From Halorubrum salipaludis (GTDB taxonomy: Archaea; Halobacteriota; Halobacteria; Halobacteriales; Haloferacaceae): 64,000 bases of DNA. The notes beneath the pieces were generated by a model, which saw only the letters and a list, made by a program, of their open reading frames with translations, made no database searches and was not told the DNA's origin. The first letter of the stretch is position 1. Every line of letters begins with the position of its first letter. Location of the stretch: assembly GCF_002286985.1 (NCBI RefSeq), contig NZ_NSKC01000008.1, positions 248,001-312,000 of the forward strand. The letters are read 5' to 3'. A program made the position numbers and the translations under genes. Of this stretch, positions 8,740 through 17,997 are shown one piece after another.

Positions 8740-11196
8740 CTACTCGACGGTCACGGTCCCGACCATGCCGGCGGCCTCGTGGGGGATACAGACGTACTCG
8801 TGGACCCCGGCGGTCTCGAACGTGTGGACGAACGACTCACCGGACTGCACAGCGCCCTCTCCCTCCTCCCAGCCGCTTCGGGCGGCCTCCTCCGAGTCGA
8901 ATCTGCCGGAGGCCCAGTACTCGGCTTCCGCCGGGATCCCGTCCTGGGACGCGCTCACCGAGTGAGGTTCCCCGGCCGCGAACCGCCACGCAACCGTGTC
9001 GCCCCGAGAGACGGTGAGATCGGCGGGCTCGAACGCGACCGCGGTCATGTCGACGACGTGGTCGGCGTCGTCGGGAACGCCTTCGACGACGTTCGGCCCG
9101 CCTTCGAGGTCGGCCTCGCCGTCGTCCCCGTGGTCGGACCCGGTCTCCCCCTCGCCGCCGGCGCCGGCGAGTTCGAGGTCGAGCGGGAGCTCTTCGACGC
9201 CGTCCACGAGCGCGAACTGGGCGTATTGGGCGGCGCGAGCGAACGACTCGGCGGCGCCGGACACGTCGCCACCCTCCCGAACCGCCGCGACGTACCGGTC
9301 GAGGGCCCCCTCGAACGCCTCGTAGGCGTTCCGATCGGCCGCTTCGAGCGCGTCGTGGACGCGGGCCTCCTCGAAGCGGGCGAACGTCGCCTCCAGCAGG
9401 TCGGCCGCGGCCGACGCACCCGGTCCGCCCGCGCTCTCGACGACGGCGTAGGCCGCGGCCACCGCCTCCGCGTCGAACCGCACCGCGGCCGGGTACACGT
9501 CCTCGTCCCCGTCGGCAGCCGCGACCACGGCTTCGAGCCGCTCTTCGAACGACTCGTACAGCGACTCGTCCGCGGACTCCAGCGCCTCGTGGAACCCCGC
9601 CGCGTCCGACTCGAAGTGTTCGAAGACCCCCTGCGCGACGCTCCGCGCTCGATCGCCCGCACCGACCGCGTCGAGCGCGGCCGCGTCGAACCCCCTCGCC
9701 GTCACGTACGGCGCCTCGGCGGCGCTCGCGGTCGCGGCGTCGCCGGCCGCCGTCGCGAACTCGAGCAGCGTCGATCGCGCCCCCTCCTCGTGGGTCGCGA
9801 CGGCCGAGTCGTCGCCGTTCTCGAACGCGTCGACGAGCGCACCGAGGTGTTCGTCTTCGAACCGGACGTACAGGTCCTCGCTCGTCGACTCCACGGCTTC
9901 GTGGAGGCCGAGCTCGTCCCGCTCGAAGCGGTCGAACGTCGCCGTCGCGATCGACGCCGCCGCGTCCGTCTCTCCAGAGCGATAGCGCTCTCGGGCATCG
10001 GCCAGCCGCACCCGGAAGAACGCCGCTTCGAGCAGCGGCGCGTCCGCCCCCGCGAGCGCGTCGATACCGGCCACGAGGGCCGAGTCGATCGCCGCCACGG
10101 CCTCGTCGACCCCCTCGAGGTCGGCCGCCGAGGCGGCCGACCGGAGGTCGGAGAGTCCGTCCTCAAACCCCTCGTACGCCCCGTGATCAGCCGATTCGAT
10201 GGCCTCGTGGGCTCGGGCCTCCTCAAAGTGTGCGAACACGTCGCTCGCGACCGCGGCGGCCCGGTCGGTCTCGCCCGCCGCGGCGAGGCGTCGGGCGTCG
10301 TAGGCGCGGGCTCGGTACGCGGTCAGCGTCGCCGCGTGTGCGAACCCGGTCGACGGACCTCCCGCCGACGCCAGCGCGGCGGCGTCCCACCCGCGGGCCT
10401 GCAGCGCGGCGACGTGGCCCGCGCTCGCGGCCGACTCGGAACCGGCCAGCGCGTAGCTGCCCGCCGTCGCCGCAGAGAACGCTGCTTCGGCGTTGGACCG
10501 GACGGTCCCCGCGTCACCCTCGGCTGCGGCGTCGGCCGTCGCCCTCGCGGCGTCCGCGAAGGCCTCGCGGGCGTCGGGGTCCGCGGAGTCGAGCGCTCCG
10601 CTGACGGCCGCCTCGTCGAACCGATCCACGGCGTCTCGGACGGCGGTCTCGGCCGCCTCGAAACGGTCCGCGGGGGCGAGAAACGCCGCGTCGACGACCG
10701 CGGCGCCGAACAGCTGGAGTTCCAACGCGTCCGCCGTGTCGTCGTCCGTGATCCGACGCTGCGCCTCCGCGAGCTGCGTGTCGGCGATCACCGTCTCCTC
10801 CCGGGCGCGTTCGATATCACCCGGTTCGAGGCCGGCCGTCCGGAGCTCGCCAAGCGCCTCCTCGAACTCGGCGTAGTTCCCCTCGTTCGCCTCCTCGAGC
10901 GCCTCGTGGGCGCCGCGTTCGCCCGAGGCCTCCTCGAAGCGCGCGAACGTCTCCCGCGCGAGGGCCGCCCCGGTCTCGGCGTCCCCCGCGCGCCCCAGCG
11001 CAAGGGCGTCCCACAGCCGGGCGCGCATCGCGTTCCACTCGGCCGCGACGGCCGAATCCGCCGTCGGAGGCGTCGACGTCGCCGTCGATGACGGCTCCTC
11101 TCCGGCCCCGTCCCCCTGAGAGGCGTTACAGCCGGCCAGTCCGGTTCCGAGCGCTACGCCAGCGGTCGCCAGCAAATGCCGTCTGCGGAGTCGCAT
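8740..11196 (-). CDS. DUF5059 repeat lipoprotein with C-terminal cupredoxin (halocyanin-like) domain
   Basis: 818-aa exported lipoprotein. The twin-arginine N-terminus RRRHLLATAG is followed by the lipobox LAGC near residues 19-22. The middle has at least six degenerate helical repeats of about 100 aa, each with an F-x-x-F-E-E ... H-E-A-L-E-x-A-(D/N) ... Y-x-x-F-E signature (DUF5059). The C-terminal ~110 residues are a type 1 copper domain with ligands in EPHSVS, CIPHE and AGMVG. It likely sits outside the membrane as an electron carrier or metal-handling protein. A DtxR-like operator touches its start, suggesting metal control. Confidence 0.87.
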   Translation of the reverse strand: MRLRRRHLLATAGVALGTGLAGCNASQGDGAGEEPSSTATSTPPTADSAVAAEWNAMRARLWDALALGRAGDAETGAALARETFARFEEASGERGAHEALEEANEGNYAEFEEALGELRTAGLEPGDIERAREETVIADTQLAEAQRRITDDDTADALELQLFGAAVVDAAFLAPADRFEAAETAVRDAVDRFDEAAVSGALDSADPDAREAFADAARATADAAAEGDAGTVRSNAEAAFSAATAGSYALAGSESAASAGHVAALQARGWDAAALASAGGPSTGFAHAATLTAYRARAYDARRLAAAGETDRAAAVASDVFAHFEEARAHEAIESADHGAYEGFEDGLSDLRSAASAADLEGVDEAVAAIDSALVAGIDALAGADAPLLEAAFFRVRLADARERYRSGETDAAASIATATFDRFERDELGLHEAVESTSEDLYVRFEDEHLGALVDAFENGDDSAVATHEEGARSTLLEFATAAGDAATASAAEAPYVTARGFDAAALDAVGAGDRARSVAQGVFEHFESDAAGFHEALESADESLYESFEERLEAVVAAADGDEDVYPAAVRFDAEAVAAAYAVVESAGGPGASAAADLLEATFARFEEARVHDALEAADRNAYEAFEGALDRYVAAVREGGDVSGAAESFARAAQYAQFALVDGVEELPLDLELAGAGGEGETGSDHGDDGEADLEGGPNVVEGVPDDADHVVDMTAVAFEPADLTVSRGDTVAWRFAAGEPHSVSASQDGIPAEAEYWASGRFDSEEAARSGWEEGEGAVQSGESFVHTFETAGVHEYVCIPHEAAGMVGTVTVE

Positions 11197-11199
11197 ACG

Positions 11200-11217
11200 T
11201 TTTTGGCCAGCCTAAAA
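11200..11217 (-). promoter_or_regulatory. DtxR/SirR-like palindromic operator at the cupredoxin lipoprotein promoter
   Basis: Inverted repeat read on the plus strand as TTTTTGGC-CA-GCCTAAAA; 7 of 8 positions match between arms. It lies 4-21 bases upstream of the start codon, between it and a TATA-like ATTAATTTTT, so a bound repressor would cover the initiation site. The shape (TTAGGC..GCCTAA) resembles operators of metal-responsive DtxR/SirR/Idr regulators. Function is inferred from shape and position. Confidence 0.6.
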
Positions 11218-11218
11218 A

Positions 11219-11555
11219 TTAATAACGCTGTCGGCCGTTTTCCGGTTCCGGTAATCCGGCGTTTGAAACTCATTAAACTGCGATTTCGGGAACCGAGTAG
11301 AATCGGGAGAACGTCAGCCGAGATGATCCGACCGGATCGGTCGTTCGTCAGTTGGACTGCGGGTAGACTGCAGGCCGCCGATATAATTCCATATAGCGAT
11401 ATACAATACATCCAGAGCGAATCGGCTCAGTCACAGCGAAACGAGATCGGAGCGGCTCAGGGCGCGAGGCGCCGCTCTCGACGAGAGAGACGGAGTCGGA
11501 ACTCGAAGTCGGCGGAGCGACGCAAGAAACGGAGCTTCGATCGACGGACCGGGAA
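11219..11555. other. gene-less A+T-rich intergenic stretch
   Basis: Region between the S19e gene's stop and the lipoprotein promoter. It is noticeably A+T-richer than its surroundings, with runs such as GATATAATTCCATATAG near 11380-11400. The plus-strand reading frame across it has arginine-rich low-complexity sequence and no recognisable domain, so I do not call it a gene. I see no tRNA or clear hairpin. Confidence 0.5.
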
Positions 11556-12011
11556 TTACGCGTAGCGTTCGAGTTCCGGCCGGTCGAGGTCCTCGAAGAC
11601 GTCGGCGGCGACCTCGGAGAGGAAGGCCTCGCCCTCGTCGGAGACGCGGCGCCCCTCGCCGGCAGCGGTCGTCACGAGCCCGTCGTCTTCCAGCGCCTGC
11701 AGCGACGCGCGGATGAGCTTGCGGGAGCCGCCCTCGTGCTCGCCGGGGCGGACGGAGTAGCGGTTCGAACCGCGCTTCTTCGAACCGTACTCGGTGGCGA
11801 GCCGCTCGATGCCGATCGGCTCGTTCTGGGCGACCTTCCGGAGGAGGCTGGCGGAGCGCACGTACCAGAAGTCCTCCTGCTCCGGCGGAAGCTCCTTGCC
11901 GGCGCCGCTCTTGGCGAACTCGACCCAGTCGGGCTCGTCGATCCGGTCCTCGAGTCGTGCGGCGACCTCCTCGATGAGGGCGTCGGCCGGCACGTCGTAG
12001 ATGGTTACCAT
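11556..12011 (-). CDS. rps19e: 30S ribosomal protein S19e
   Basis: 151-aa archaeal/eukaryotic-type small-subunit protein. It matches S19e throughout: VTIYDVPADALIEEVA at the N-terminus, WVEFAKSGAGKELPP, FWYVRSASLLRKVA, GSKKRGSNRYSVRP, and the winged-helix end (LIRASLQALEDDGLV). The start at 12011 gives the conserved MVTIYDV beginning; a longer frame adds 12 unconserved residues. A TATA-like TTTAAAC lies about 30 bases upstream. Confidence 0.95.
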   Translation of the reverse strand: MVTIYDVPADALIEEVAARLEDRIDEPDWVEFAKSGAGKELPPEQEDFWYVRSASLLRKVAQNEPIGIERLATEYGSKKRGSNRYSVRPGEHEGGSRKLIRASLQALEDDGLVTTAAGEGRRVSDEGEAFLSEVAADVFEDLDRPELERYA

Positions 12012-12165
12012 TGAGGGGAATTTCAGCCTAACGTCGTTTAAACCCATCGTATTCGAGAGGCGTCGTGTGACCCGTTTTCACGGGTAGCGGAGCCACAGAA
12101 GGGGATCGCGACGCCGGAACCGGGAGAGAAGCTCGCCGTCGACTCGCCGACCCGCTGCTCGACGG

Positions 12166-13509
12166 CTACTCGACGTACTCGTACTTCCGCTCGTTCATCC
12201 GGCCCCAGCCGGTGAAGACGAACTCCGCCTCCGGCTGCGTGAACTCCTCGATCTCGCGGTCGACATCCATGTCGTACTCGTGAACGTCGTGGACGTCCTC
12301 GTACTCCTCCCACGTGAGGTCGTAGCGCGCCGCGAGCTGGTCGTCGATGTCGAGCCCCTCGATCTCCGCGCGCCAGCCCTCGCGGACCGTCTCCGCGTGG
12401 ATCTCGGCCTGCGCGCCGGAGCCGTAGGAGGCGACGAGCAGCGTGTCGTCGACGAGATCCCGATCACGGGTCAGGGCGTCTCGCAGGGCGCTCACGCGGG
12501 CGATGTGGACCGAGCTGGTGTACCAGTTCCCGACCTCCCGGGAGAGCCCGAGCGTCGGTTCCACGGCGCTGTCGTACCACGTCTGATACTGCTCGGTCGT
12601 CTTCAGCTCGTCCATGTAGTCGCGGATGGCCTCCTCGTAGGCCTCGCGGTCCGCGTAGTCGGCCTCGCGGGGCTGGCGGCCGATCTCGTCGGCGAGCGCG
12701 TCCTCGTACTCCGTGTCGCGGATGACGTGCCGGTACGCTAAGAGGGCCGCCTTCCGGACCATCCCCGGGAACGGCGTGTGGAACGGGGCGTACGCGAAGT
12801 CGTCGAGGGAGATGTCGTCGGTGACGGACTCGTAGTCCTCCAGCGCCTCGCGCATCCGGGCGAGGTACACCTGCACCGAGCGCTTCCCGTCGACGCTGGG
12901 GAACTGCTGGTTCGGCTTCAGGAAGTCGGTCTCGTCCTTCGAGCCGTACCCCTGATCGGTCGAGAGCGCGACGATCGAGGGATCCTCATCGATCAGCATC
13001 GCGACGGCGCCGGCGCCCTGCGTCGCCTCGCCGGGGTCGCCGCGGGCGTACAGCGCGGTGTCGGTCGTGATGACGAGCGCGGGGCGATCGCGGTTTCGGC
13101 CGGCCCGGATCCAGTTGTACGCGTCGTCTATCGCCTGCGTGCCGGCCAGACACGCGAACTTGCGCTCGCCCTTGTTGGCGTGGGTGAAGTCGCCGTCGTA
13201 CACCTGCTCCAGACAGCCGGCGATGTACGTCGACACCGGCTTCGAGTGGTCGAACGCCGACTCCGTCGCCACGTCGATCCGGCCGATGTCCTCGGGAACG
13301 AGGCCCTCGCGGTCCATCAGCCCCTTCGCGGCGTTCGCCCCCATCGTGACAATGTCCTCGTACACGTCGGGGAACGAGGAGTTGTTGAGCCCGAGCCCCT
13401 TCGTGTACTTCTCCGGGTCGTCGCCCTTCTCCGGCGCGAACGTGCCCGGCAAGTCGAGCTTGAGCTTTCCGGTCCAGATCTCGACGGCGTCGATGCCGAC
13501 TTCGGTCAT
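12166..13509 (-). CDS. hmgB: hydroxymethylglutaryl-CoA synthase
   Basis: 447-aa cytosolic enzyme that condenses acetyl-CoA and acetoacetyl-CoA to HMG-CoA, the entry to the mevalonate route for archaeal lipid isoprenoids. The nucleophilic Cys is C120 in FACLAGTQ, the general-base Glu lies in VATESAFDHSKP (about 83), and the conserved His is in FHTPFPGM. Full-length and intact. It sits alone, upstream of S19e on the same strand with a 150-bp gap. Confidence 0.94.
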   Translation of the reverse strand: MTEVGIDAVEIWTGKLKLDLPGTFAPEKGDDPEKYTKGLGLNNSSFPDVYEDIVTMGANAAKGLMDREGLVPEDIGRIDVATESAFDHSKPVSTYIAGCLEQVYDGDFTHANKGERKFACLAGTQAIDDAYNWIRAGRNRDRPALVITTDTALYARGDPGEATQGAGAVAMLIDEDPSIVALSTDQGYGSKDETDFLKPNQQFPSVDGKRSVQVYLARMREALEDYESVTDDISLDDFAYAPFHTPFPGMVRKAALLAYRHVIRDTEYEDALADEIGRQPREADYADREAYEEAIRDYMDELKTTEQYQTWYDSAVEPTLGLSREVGNWYTSSVHIARVSALRDALTRDRDLVDDTLLVASYGSGAQAEIHAETVREGWRAEIEGLDIDDQLAARYDLTWEEYEDVHDVHEYDMDVDREIEEFTQPEAEFVFTGWGRMNERKYEYVE

Positions 13510-13571
13510 ACACGGTCGTTCATGCGGCCGGCATATGGGCTTGTCGATGGTCGATTACGTCGATCGTGGTA

Positions 13572-15137
13572 CTATTCGTCGTCGGACTCGATCGTCGGTT
13601 CGGGGTCGAACGCCGCGCCGGTCGCGGCGACGGTCCCGCCGTCGCTCGCGATCCGGATCGTCCCGTCGGCGAATCCGAACCACGACCGCCCGGTCGCGTC
13701 GAACGCGCCCTCGCGCACGTCCACGTCCCCCGCCGCGGAGACGTCGATGTCGCCGGCTGACACGCCGAAGAGCGCTCGTGCGGCGGTCGTCACGCCGACG
13801 CCGCGCGCGTCGACGTCGCCCTCCGAACGGACCGTCACGTCGCCCGCCGACGCCCCGACGAACCGATCGCTCGACGCGTCGAGCGTCGACCCGTCGCCGA
13901 GCGAGACGCCGTCCGTGCCGACCAGTTCGATCGCGGTCGCGGAGAGCGTCACGCCCTCCTCGACGACGACGCGGTCGGCCCGCACCCCGACGGAGCCGAC
14001 GACCTCGGCGTCTTCGAACACGACGAACCGCCCGTCGAGCCCGTTCAGAAACGCCAGCTCCGCCGCCGTGAACGTCTCGTCGGCCGAGCCGTCCCCGTCG
14101 CGGTCGACGTACGCGACCGCGTCGGTCTCGGCGTCCAGCACCTCGACGGTCGTCGTCGCCGTGTCGTCCTCGCTCGCGACCGCGAGTTCGACCTCGCCCG
14201 CGTCTGCCGGGAGCGTCTGCCACGCCAACGAGACCCGGCGGCGCTCGCCGCCCGCGAGGGTGATCTCCTCCCCGTCGACGACGGCGCCGGCGGCGGAGAG
14301 TTCGACCCGTTGGGTCCCCTGCTCGTCGCCGACGTTCTCGACGGTCGCGTTCACGACGACGGGATCTCCCGCGTCGACGCGGGCGTCGACATCGTCGATC
14401 CGCACCGCGAACTCGGCGGGCGCGAGGGGGTCGAGCGTGACATCCGCGGTCGTCGTCTCGTTCGATCTGACTGTGACAGACTTGCTCGCCGAAGCGAATC
14501 CGGCGGCCGACACCGAGAGCTCGTACGTTCCCGGTTCGATCCCCTCGATCCGGTACGCGCCGCCGGCGGCCGTGGTCGTCTCGGCAACGCGTCCGACGCC
14601 CTCGACGGCGACCGTCGCGCCCGACACGGGAGCGACGGAGCGGCGGAGCCCGAACGCGGCGCCCGAGGCGACGAGCGAGGACGCCCCGGACCCGACGACG
14701 GTCCCCTCGACGGCGCCGGGTTCGGCCGCCGGTTCGGGGGTCGGCCTGAGCGAGGCCCGAGCGATCTCCTCGCCGGAGGGTTCGTGGACGAGCCGGACCT
14801 CGTTGGTCGCGTTCGCGACGAGCGCGTCGGGGAACGTCCGCTCGTCGCCGGGTCCGAAGCGGCCGTCGGGCGGCGCGAACGCGAGTCGGGTGGCGTTCCC
14901 CTCGGCCCTGACGACCGCCGTGAGCTCGTCGTTGGGGAGGGCGTCGCCGCCGAGGTGGCTGACGCGGAGATCGGTCCCGTCGGCATCGATTTTCGTCGAC
15001 AGCAGCATCTCGTCGTCCGGAGTCGTCTCGTTTACCAGGGTGGCGCCGAGCGTGGTGGCCAAGATGAGAAACACCGCTGCGAGTAGGATCACACCGATCG
15101 TACTCGACTGAGCGCGGCCGTGGGTAATGGGCACCAT
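13572..15137 (-). CDS. type IV pilin-like surface protein with carboxypeptidase-regulatory and CARDB-like domains
   Basis: 521 aa from the ATG at 15137 (an upstream ATG at 15164 is possible). The class III-type signal reads HGRAQ followed by SSTIGVILLAAVFLIL, the haloarchaeal prepilin pattern cut before the hydrophobic helix. After the DUF1628-like pilin head come a carboxypeptidase-regulatory Ig-like domain (about 150-230), a CARDB-like domain (about 235-330), and a C-terminal Asp/Ser-rich beta-helix-like part. Probably an extracellular pilus or adhesin component. It lies downstream of a second pilin-like gene on the same strand. Confidence 0.75.
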   Translation of the reverse strand: MVPITHGRAQSSTIGVILLAAVFLILATTLGATLVNETTPDDEMLLSTKIDADGTDLRVSHLGGDALPNDELTAVVRAEGNATRLAFAPPDGRFGPGDERTFPDALVANATNEVRLVHEPSGEEIARASLRPTPEPAAEPGAVEGTVVGSGASSLVASGAAFGLRRSVAPVSGATVAVEGVGRVAETTTAAGGAYRIEGIEPGTYELSVSAAGFASASKSVTVRSNETTTADVTLDPLAPAEFAVRIDDVDARVDAGDPVVVNATVENVGDEQGTQRVELSAAGAVVDGEEITLAGGERRRVSLAWQTLPADAGEVELAVASEDDTATTTVEVLDAETDAVAYVDRDGDGSADETFTAAELAFLNGLDGRFVVFEDAEVVGSVGVRADRVVVEEGVTLSATAIELVGTDGVSLGDGSTLDASSDRFVGASAGDVTVRSEGDVDARGVGVTTAARALFGVSAGDIDVSAAGDVDVREGAFDATGRSWFGFADGTIRIASDGGTVAATGAAFDPEPTIESDDE

Positions 15138-15272
15138 ATCAGATTTGACCAAAGTCGTTGGCATTCCGTGAGAGCGGCATATGAGGTTCCGGACCCGTAT
15201 ATTGAATGCGATAACTGGAGAGAGGATCGACAACACTGGAAGGGATCGACGGCAACTGACCGTCGTTCGCCC

Positions 15273-16763
15273 TCAGCTAGGATCGTTTCCGTCCGCCGTG
15301 TCATCGACGATCCGACTATCGACGACGGCGCCAGACTCGTCGAGTACGAGAACGGCGAGTTTATACGACGTACCCGTCCCGTCGTTCGGATTTACTTCGA
15401 CGTTGTTCGCGGTGCGCGAAGCGACAACAGTGGAGCCGGAAGCGCCGTTCCCGTTCCGATTGAGGGCGTAGAGACGCGTCTCCGAGAACGATCCGGTCGA
15501 TGAGAGGTCATAAGTAAACCGGTATCTGACGCCGTTGTTCCCAGTGTTGGATTGATCTTTGATCTGGGTGCTTTGGATCGCTGCGCTATCGGATCGTGAC
15601 AGGTCGTCGTTCTCGGTGCTTGGGTTCTGCGTGTCGGCGTTGGTGTAAATTGTCTGTTGGGCGACTGTGCTTCCGTTTCTGAATGCTCTGACGGTCACCG
15701 CAAACTCCTGACCTTGACCGAATCCGGGCGAGAGCGACACGCCACCTCGTCCATCGAAGAGGGACGCCGAATCCCTAGCGGTGGATTCAGTACTCGTAGC
15801 GGAGGCTTCGATCCCGTCGAAATCTCCGCTAACGTCGTACGAGACGTAAAATCTAGGGTTGTTCGGTCGACGGTTGGTAACGTCGTCGACTCGTATCGCG
15901 ACCTGTGGAGTAGGTCCGGCACCGGGGTCGCCGGTCGTGGGCGATCGAATGTTCTGTCTGGCGCCACCTTCCTTCGGTGTTTCCTCGATTCCGACCGTAT
16001 TGACCCGTACATCGTCCGAATCCGTCCGGAGAGTGAGGGCGTGGACTCCTGTAGCGTAAGAGTCGTCGTCAACGCCCGTATACACGCTTTCGTCACCGAT
16101 CGCGTCGTCCCAGTACTCGGTCCCGTTGAGCCGGGTTGGCAACGTGACGTTCAGGGTTCCGGTCGGTAATGCTTCGGCGGAACCCGAATCAGTGGGGTAG
16201 AGATCGACGTTCACTCGTCCCGTGCCGCTCCGACGGAAGTCGTTCTGGAGCAGCGTGATCCGGACGGTACCGTTGTCGACGAGATTCTGGTCTTCGACGA
16301 TAGCGATATTACCTCCGCCGTCCCGCTCGTCCAGATACAGAACAGAGTTGTCATACCACGTGGGCGACCGGCTAATCTCGTTGTACCCGGGACGGTACTG
16401 GATGAACCGAGAGGGAATCGTGACATTGGTCGTTTCGTTTGAGACCGTCACGTTGTATGTCGCGCTCGTCTGGAGCGTTCCAGCCGGCGACGGTGGATTG
16501 ATCGCAAAGAGCCTGTTTGGATAGTTCGTGCCCAGTCGCACCGATTCGAACTGAGGGGTATTGGCCTGTCCGGCGGTTGAGATCCCTCCCCGGAGTTCGA
16601 CGAGATCGTTGCGAACATCCTCGAAGTGCTGGAACTCCACCTGTGCGTTCTCCTGTGGGACGACCTGTACCTGATACAGCGAGAGCGCGAGGATCAAGAA
16701 CCCGAACAGGATCACCGTTCCGATCACGACCGACTGGCCCCGACGGTCGCGATTGAAGCGCAT
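15273..16763 (-). CDS. pilin-like surface protein (DUF7289-type)
   Basis: 496-aa exported protein. The start RFNRDRRGQ followed by SVVIGTVILFGFLILALSLYQ is a prepilin-type signal plus helix. The rest is beta-rich with many N-x-S/T sequons and matches my memory of DUF7289 proteins. Its DNA is visibly less G+C-rich than neighbours (many A/T third positions), a sign of recent acquisition or diversifying exchange. Likely acts at the cell surface with the pilin downstream; function is inferred. Confidence 0.72.
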   Translation of the reverse strand: MRFNRDRRGQSVVIGTVILFGFLILALSLYQVQVVPQENAQVEFQHFEDVRNDLVELRGGISTAGQANTPQFESVRLGTNYPNRLFAINPPSPAGTLQTSATYNVTVSNETTNVTIPSRFIQYRPGYNEISRSPTWYDNSVLYLDERDGGGNIAIVEDQNLVDNGTVRITLLQNDFRRSGTGRVNVDLYPTDSGSAEALPTGTLNVTLPTRLNGTEYWDDAIGDESVYTGVDDDSYATGVHALTLRTDSDDVRVNTVGIEETPKEGGARQNIRSPTTGDPGAGPTPQVAIRVDDVTNRRPNNPRFYVSYDVSGDFDGIEASATSTESTARDSASLFDGRGGVSLSPGFGQGQEFAVTVRAFRNGSTVAQQTIYTNADTQNPSTENDDLSRSDSAAIQSTQIKDQSNTGNNGVRYRFTYDLSSTGSFSETRLYALNRNGNGASGSTVVASRTANNVEVNPNDGTGTSYKLAVLVLDESGAVVDSRIVDDTADGNDPS

Positions 16764-16862
16764 TGGGGTATATCGACGGCGGACAGGTATAAAATCCTCC
16801 GTCCAACCTCTCAGTTGCGATAACCGCCGTGCGGCCGAGGCCGGCGTCGCAGCCGTCGAGAC

Positions 16863-17063
16863 TTACTCACCGCTCGCTCGTCGCGCCGTCAGCCGCGCCG
16901 ACAGGACGGCGACGGACCCGGAGAGCCCGCCGATCAGCACGGCCTGCGTCCAGTTGAAGCCGAGCAGCGTCCCGGCGATCGGCGTGATGAGGAGGAACGT
17001 GACGACGAGCGCGCCGATCGACGCGGCGAGCGAGACGGCGGCGGGGTCGTCGGAGTCGCTCAT
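16863..17063 (-). CDS. small two-TM membrane protein
   Basis: 66-aa protein with a short acidic N-terminus (SDSDDPAA), two membrane helices (ASIGALVVTFLLITPIAGTLL and QAVLIGGLSGSVAVLSA) and a basic end (RLTARRASGE). The start at 17063 is the only ATG that gives a sensible hydrophobic protein. No family recognised. It is divergent from the nucleoside phosphorylase gene. Confidence 0.65.
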   Translation of the reverse strand: MSDSDDPAAVSLAASIGALVVTFLLITPIAGTLLGFNWTQAVLIGGLSGSVAVLSARLTARRASGE

Positions 17064-17250
17064 GCCCGACCCTGGCGAGGGCGGGCGATAAACCGGCCGA
17101 TCCGTCGGCGTCGACGCGCTCGTCGGAGAGATGGGGTCAGTCCCGATACGCCAGCTATAAATCACATTCCGCGATATCAAATTGCCATCTCGGCCGCCTT
17201 CCCGCCTCCCGACCGGTCCGTTTTTGCGCGCGGCGGGTGTCTCGCCGCGT

Positions 17251-17976
17251 ATGGCGAAACAGCCGCACCTGCTGGTCGAAGAGGGCGACGTCCACGAGAT
17301 CGCGATCATCCCCGGCGACCCGGGGCGCGTCGACCGGATCGCGGACCTCTGTGACGACAGCGAGCTCGTCGCGCAGAACCGCGAGTACAAGGTCGTCAAC
17401 GCGAGCTACGAGGGCGTCGACCTCACCATCTGTTCGACCGGGATCGGCTGTCCGTCGGCCGCGATCGCGATCGAGGAGCTCTCGCGGGTCGGCGTCGAGA
17501 CGTTCCTCCGGTGTGGCACCTGCGGCGCCCTGCAGGCGGACATGGAGGTCGGCGACATGGTGGTCGCGACGGGCGCGGCCAAGGAGGAGGGGACGAGCAA
17601 GCGCTACGAGTCCGTCGAGTACCCCGCGGTCCCCGACTACGACGCGCTCACCGAGCTCGTCGGCGCCGCAGAGGACAACGGCGAGGAGATCCACGTCGGG
17701 CCGATCGTCTCCGACGACGCGTTCTACAACGAGAGCGACGAGTACATCGACGACTGGGAGGACGCGAACCTCCTCGCGATCGAGATGGAGGCGGCGACCG
17801 TCTTCGCGCTCGCGCGGCGCAAGGGGCTGCGGGCCGGCGCGATCTGCACCGTCGACGGCAACCTCGTCGCGGGCACGCAGAAGGGCGCGGACTCGGACGA
17901 CGAGCTGCCGGAGAAGGCCAAGGACAACGTCGAACGGGCGATCCGGATCACGCTGAACGCGGTCACGGCGCTGTAG
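17251..17976 (+). CDS. udp: nucleoside phosphorylase (uridine phosphorylase family)
   Basis: 241-aa PNP/UDP-family phosphorylase that cleaves nucleosides with phosphate in salvage. The phosphate-binding start IIPGDPGRVDRI, the STGIGCPSAAIAIEEL segment, the core FLRCGTCGALQ and the substrate loop LLAIEMEAATVFALA are all present. Uridine versus purine preference cannot be fixed from sequence alone. The ATG at 17251 is right for the family; upstream codons are unconserved. Confidence 0.9.
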   Translation: MAKQPHLLVEEGDVHEIAIIPGDPGRVDRIADLCDDSELVAQNREYKVVNASYEGVDLTICSTGIGCPSAAIAIEELSRVGVETFLRCGTCGALQADMEVGDMVVATGAAKEEGTSKRYESVEYPAVPDYDALTELVGAAEDNGEEIHVGPIVSDDAFYNESDEYIDDWEDANLLAIEMEAATVFALARRKGLRAGAICTVDGNLVAGTQKGADSDDELPEKAKDNVERAIRITLNAVTAL

Positions 17977-17997
17977 GCGTCGGTCGCGGTCGGTCCG

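Noticed and set aside
11176-11565. 129-codon frame between the lipoprotein and S19e genes
   Set aside because: Starts inside the lipoprotein gene, crosses its operator and promoter, and ends in Arg/Ser low-complexity sequence.
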